Of a stretch of DNA of 64,000 nucleotides, positions 61,987-64,000 are shown in pieces. Source of the stretch: Pseudomonadales bacterium (GTDB taxonomy: Bacteria > Pseudomonadota > Gammaproteobacteria > Pseudomonadales > Azotimanducaceae); the NCBI GenBank assembly GCA_041395945.1, contig JAWKZN010000001.1, positions 2,914,001-2,978,000 on the forward strand, written 5' to 3'. Both the position numbers and the translations under genes were made by a program. The stretch's first letter is position 1; each line of letters begins with the position of its first letter. Below the pieces are notes generated by a model. It was not told the DNA's origin and did not search any database. It saw nothing but the letters and a program-made list of their open reading frames with translations.

Positions 61987-64000
61987 TTAAGCAGAAACCT
62001 CCCGCTCTTCGACCCGGAACTGCAGGTCGTAGATGCGCAGCGGCAGCTGCCGTATCCGGGTACCGGTGGCATCGAACACCGCATTGGCCAGCGCCGGTGC
62101 CACCGTCGGTGTACCGGGCTCCCCGGCGCCACCCCATACCTCACCACTGTTTATCACATGGACTTCGATCTTCGGGGTGTCGTCCATGCGCACCATCGGA
62201 TAGTCGTGGAAGTTGCTCTGCTTCACCGCACCGTTTTCGATGCTGATTTCGCCATAGAGGGCGGCGGTGAGTCCGTAGATCACGCCGGATTCCATCTGGG
62301 CGGCGATGCCATCGGGACTGACTGCGAAACCCGGGTCCACGACGCAGACCACCCGGTCCACCCGCACCTTGCCGGCGAGCACCTCGATCTCCAGCACCTG
62401 GGCAACGATGGTGCCGAAGGAGCGTTGCAGGGCAATGCCCCGGCCCCAGCCTTCGGGCAGCGGCCGATCCCAGCCGGCTTCCGTGGCGGCGCGATCGAGC
62501 ACGGTGCGCATGCGCGGTTCCCCTTCGAGCAGCCCGCGACGGTACTGATAGGGATCCGCACCCGCAGCGTGGGCCAGTTCGTCAATGAACGATTCAGTGA
62601 AGAAGCTGTGCTGGGAATGATCCACGCTGCGCCAGGGTCCGAAGGGCACGTGGGTAGGACTGGCGAAATCCCGCACATCCAGATTGGCGATGGCGTAGGG
62701 AATGTGGGTCGCTTCCGCCGGTTCGTGCTTATCCACGAAATGATTCTGCCAGGCCATGGGCTGACCGGACGCATCCAGCGCAGCCTTGAAGCGGCTCAAC
62801 ACCGCAGGGCGGTAACGGTCCTGGCGGATGTCCTCCTCCCGGCTCCAGATCAGCTTCACCGGGTGGCCCGTCTTCTGCGCAATTCGCGCCGCCTGCACCG
62901 CATAGTCCGGTTGCGAACGCCTACCGAACCCGCCGCCCAGATACTGGTTGTGCAGTGTCACCTGCTCAGCCGGCAGGTCGAGGGCCTCGGCCACTGCCAT
63001 CTTGAAACCGAGCGGATTCTGCGAGCCTGTCCAGACCTCGCAGCGGCCATCCAGAATGCGTGCCGTGGCATTCAGCGGCTCCATGCACGCATGGGCCAGA
63101 TAGGGCACCCGGTACTCGGCTTCCACCACGCTGTCAGCACTCGAGAAAGCTGCGGCCACATCACCGCGCACCCGGTCCTCATTCCCCTGGCCAGCATCCA
63201 TGTCGCGGCGGAACTGGGCGAAGATGACATCCTGATCGACGTCCTTCGCATGATCATCCGCGAAGGTCGCCTGCACGGCCTGCAGCGCCTGCTCCGCCTG
63301 CCAGTAGCCGTCCGCCACCACCGCGATCGCATCACCCAGGTCCACGACATCCAGCACGCCGGGCATGGCCAGGGCGCGCTGCGGGTCCAGAGAAACCACC
63401 TTGCTGCCGAAGACGGGGGCGCCACGCACCGCGGCGTATTTCATACCGGGGAGCACCACGTCGATTCCGAAAGACGCGCTGCCATCCACCTTCGCCGGGA
63501 TATCCAGGCGGGGCTTCGACTGACCCATGATGGTGAACTGCTCCGGGCGCTTGAGCACAGGGTTCACCGGCGGTGTCAGCGTGCCCGCTAACGCGGCGAA
63601 CTCTGCGAAGGGTGCTCTGCGGTTACTCGCGACGTGCAGGATCTGGCCCGATTGTGCAGTGAGTTCAGATATCGGGACCGACCACTGGCGGGCGGCCGCC
63701 TCGATCAGCAGCTGACGGGCTGCCGCGCCGGCAACCCGCAGTCCATGCACCCCGGTCGCCTGCACCGAGGTACTGCCGCCGGTGATCTGCAGATCCATGG
63801 CTTCAGCGATCTGGATGAAGGCGCCATCCACCGTGGGCATCAGGACCGCCGGTACTTTCATATTCCCGAGCACAAAGCCTTTGCCCAGCGCGTAATTGGC
63901 GAACTCGGGTTCGCCGGGCGCTTCGAGAAATCGGACCAGATCCCAGTCTGCGTCCATTTCATCCGCCAGCATCTGCGAAAGGGCGGTGTGCACACCCTGA
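61987..64000 (-). CDS. Molybdenum hydroxylase large subunit (IorB/aldehyde oxidase family), 5' cut by window
   Basis: At least 671 residues, open at the window end. Molybdopterin-cytosine-dinucleotide-type large subunit: YLGGGFGRRSQPDYAVQAA, FGPWRSVDHSQHSFF, RGIALQRSFG and the active-site Glu in GAGEPGTPTVAPALANAV. It resembles isoquinoline 1-oxidoreductase beta subunits, which are often exported and hydroxylate N-heterocycles or aldehydes. The 2Fe-2S small subunit, if adjacent, lies beyond 64000. Confidence 0.92.
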   Translation of the reverse strand, partial: QGVHTALSQMLADEMDADWDLVRFLEAPGEPEFANYALGKGFVLGNMKVPAVLMPTVDGAFIQIAEAMDLQITGGSTSVQATGVHGLRVAGAAARQLLIEAAARQWSVPISELTAQSGQILHVASNRRAPFAEFAALAGTLTPPVNPVLKRPEQFTIMGQSKPRLDIPAKVDGSASFGIDVVLPGMKYAAVRGAPVFGSKVVSLDPQRALAMPGVLDVVDLGDAIAVVADGYWQAEQALQAVQATFADDHAKDVDQDVIFAQFRRDMDAGQGNEDRVRGDVAAAFSSADSVVEAEYRVPYLAHACMEPLNATARILDGRCEVWTGSQNPLGFKMAVAEALDLPAEQVTLHNQYLGGGFGRRSQPDYAVQAARIAQKTGHPVKLIWSREEDIRQDRYRPAVLSRFKAALDASGQPMAWQNHFVDKHEPAEATHIPYAIANLDVRDFASPTHVPFGPWRSVDHSQHSFFTESFIDELAHAAGADPYQYRRGLLEGEPRMRTVLDRAATEAGWDRPLPEGWGRGIALQRSFGTIVAQVLEIEVLAGKVRVDRVVCVVDPGFAVSPDGIAAQMESGVIYGLTAALYGEISIENGAVKQSNFHDYPMVRMDDTPKIEVHVINSGEVWGGAGEPGTPTVAPALANAVFDATGTRIRQLPLRIYDLQFRVEEREVSA

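Noticed and set aside
1..64000. tRNA, rRNA, CRISPR arrays, phage genes, replication origin.
   Set aside because: Intergenic gaps were read for cloverleaf ends, regular direct repeats and boxes; none convincing was seen.

Overview
The window is GC-rich, gene-dense bacterial chromosome. I read it as Gammaproteobacteria: the block miaB - ybeZ(phoH-like) - ybeY - corC - lnt - leuS - lptE - holA has the gammaproteobacterial order, and a DUF1820 gene, an LptE lipoprotein and a long TonB-dependent receptor agree. FMN/FAD oxidoreductases, an acyl-CoA ligase, an acyl-CoA dehydrogenase and a zinc alcohol dehydrogenase suggest a heterotroph using lipids and alcohols. The genus cannot be told from the sequence alone. 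I saw no tRNA, rRNA, CRISPR array, prophage or intact insertion sequence.

Layout. 1-7791 (+): the 3' end of a MoxR-type AAA+ ATPase, a VWA (CoxE-like) protein and a full peptide ABC importer (binding protein, two permeases, two ATPases), tightly packed as one operon. The second permease carries a fibronectin-III-like insert. 7863-10805: a bidirectional terminator and a reverse-strand TonB receptor. 10985-13199: NUDIX hydrolase, small monooxygenase-fold protein and two tandem exported paralogues of unknown function. 13263-16119 (-): a CobS/CobT-type AAA+/VWA pair with a perfect hairpin around the cobS stop codon, divergent from a histidine phosphatase. 16988-21429 (+): RND efflux permease and adaptor.

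21453-31364 (-): the conserved housekeeping block, interrupted by a roughly 500-base intergenic region with a 13-bp tandem repeat and a 30-bp inverted repeat. 31543-38070: DUF1820, acyl-CoA ligase with an odd start, a GGDEF/EAL protein, a lactate-dehydrogenase-type flavoenzyme and a ferredoxin-reductase-type flavoprotein. A structured intergenic region ending in a textbook terminator follows. 38305-40149 (-): acyl-CoA dehydrogenase and a 3-methyladenine-glycosylase-family protein.

40172-45836 (+) is the most unusual stretch. It holds a stand-alone bacterial cereblon-like (CULT) protein overlapping a HAD hydrolase gene, then a PTPS-family enzyme with an ExxHGH rather than a QueD motif overlapping an SDR gene, which overlaps a YhhQ-type queuosine-precursor transporter gene, then an L,D-transpeptidase and an M15-type murein peptidase with an EF-hand-like loop. 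45944-55844 is mixed metabolism: MAPEG, hydrolase, 2-hydroxyacid dehydrogenase, LLM flavoenzyme, a TIR-like membrane protein, a zinc phospholipase-C/S1-P1-like exported protein, folK, alcohol dehydrogenase, Deg protease and MFS. 55958-64000 holds a DUF2339/DUF3999 pair, rhodanese, SOUL protein, a lipase-like hydrolase and the truncated large subunit of a molybdenum hydroxylase.

The best leads are the CULT protein and its neighbours, the FN3-like permease insert, the MoxR/VWA coupling to a peptide importer, the PTPS/SDR/YhhQ cassette, and the structured intergenic regions at 25532-25858 and 38120-38247. These are sequence-reading inferences; no database search was run.
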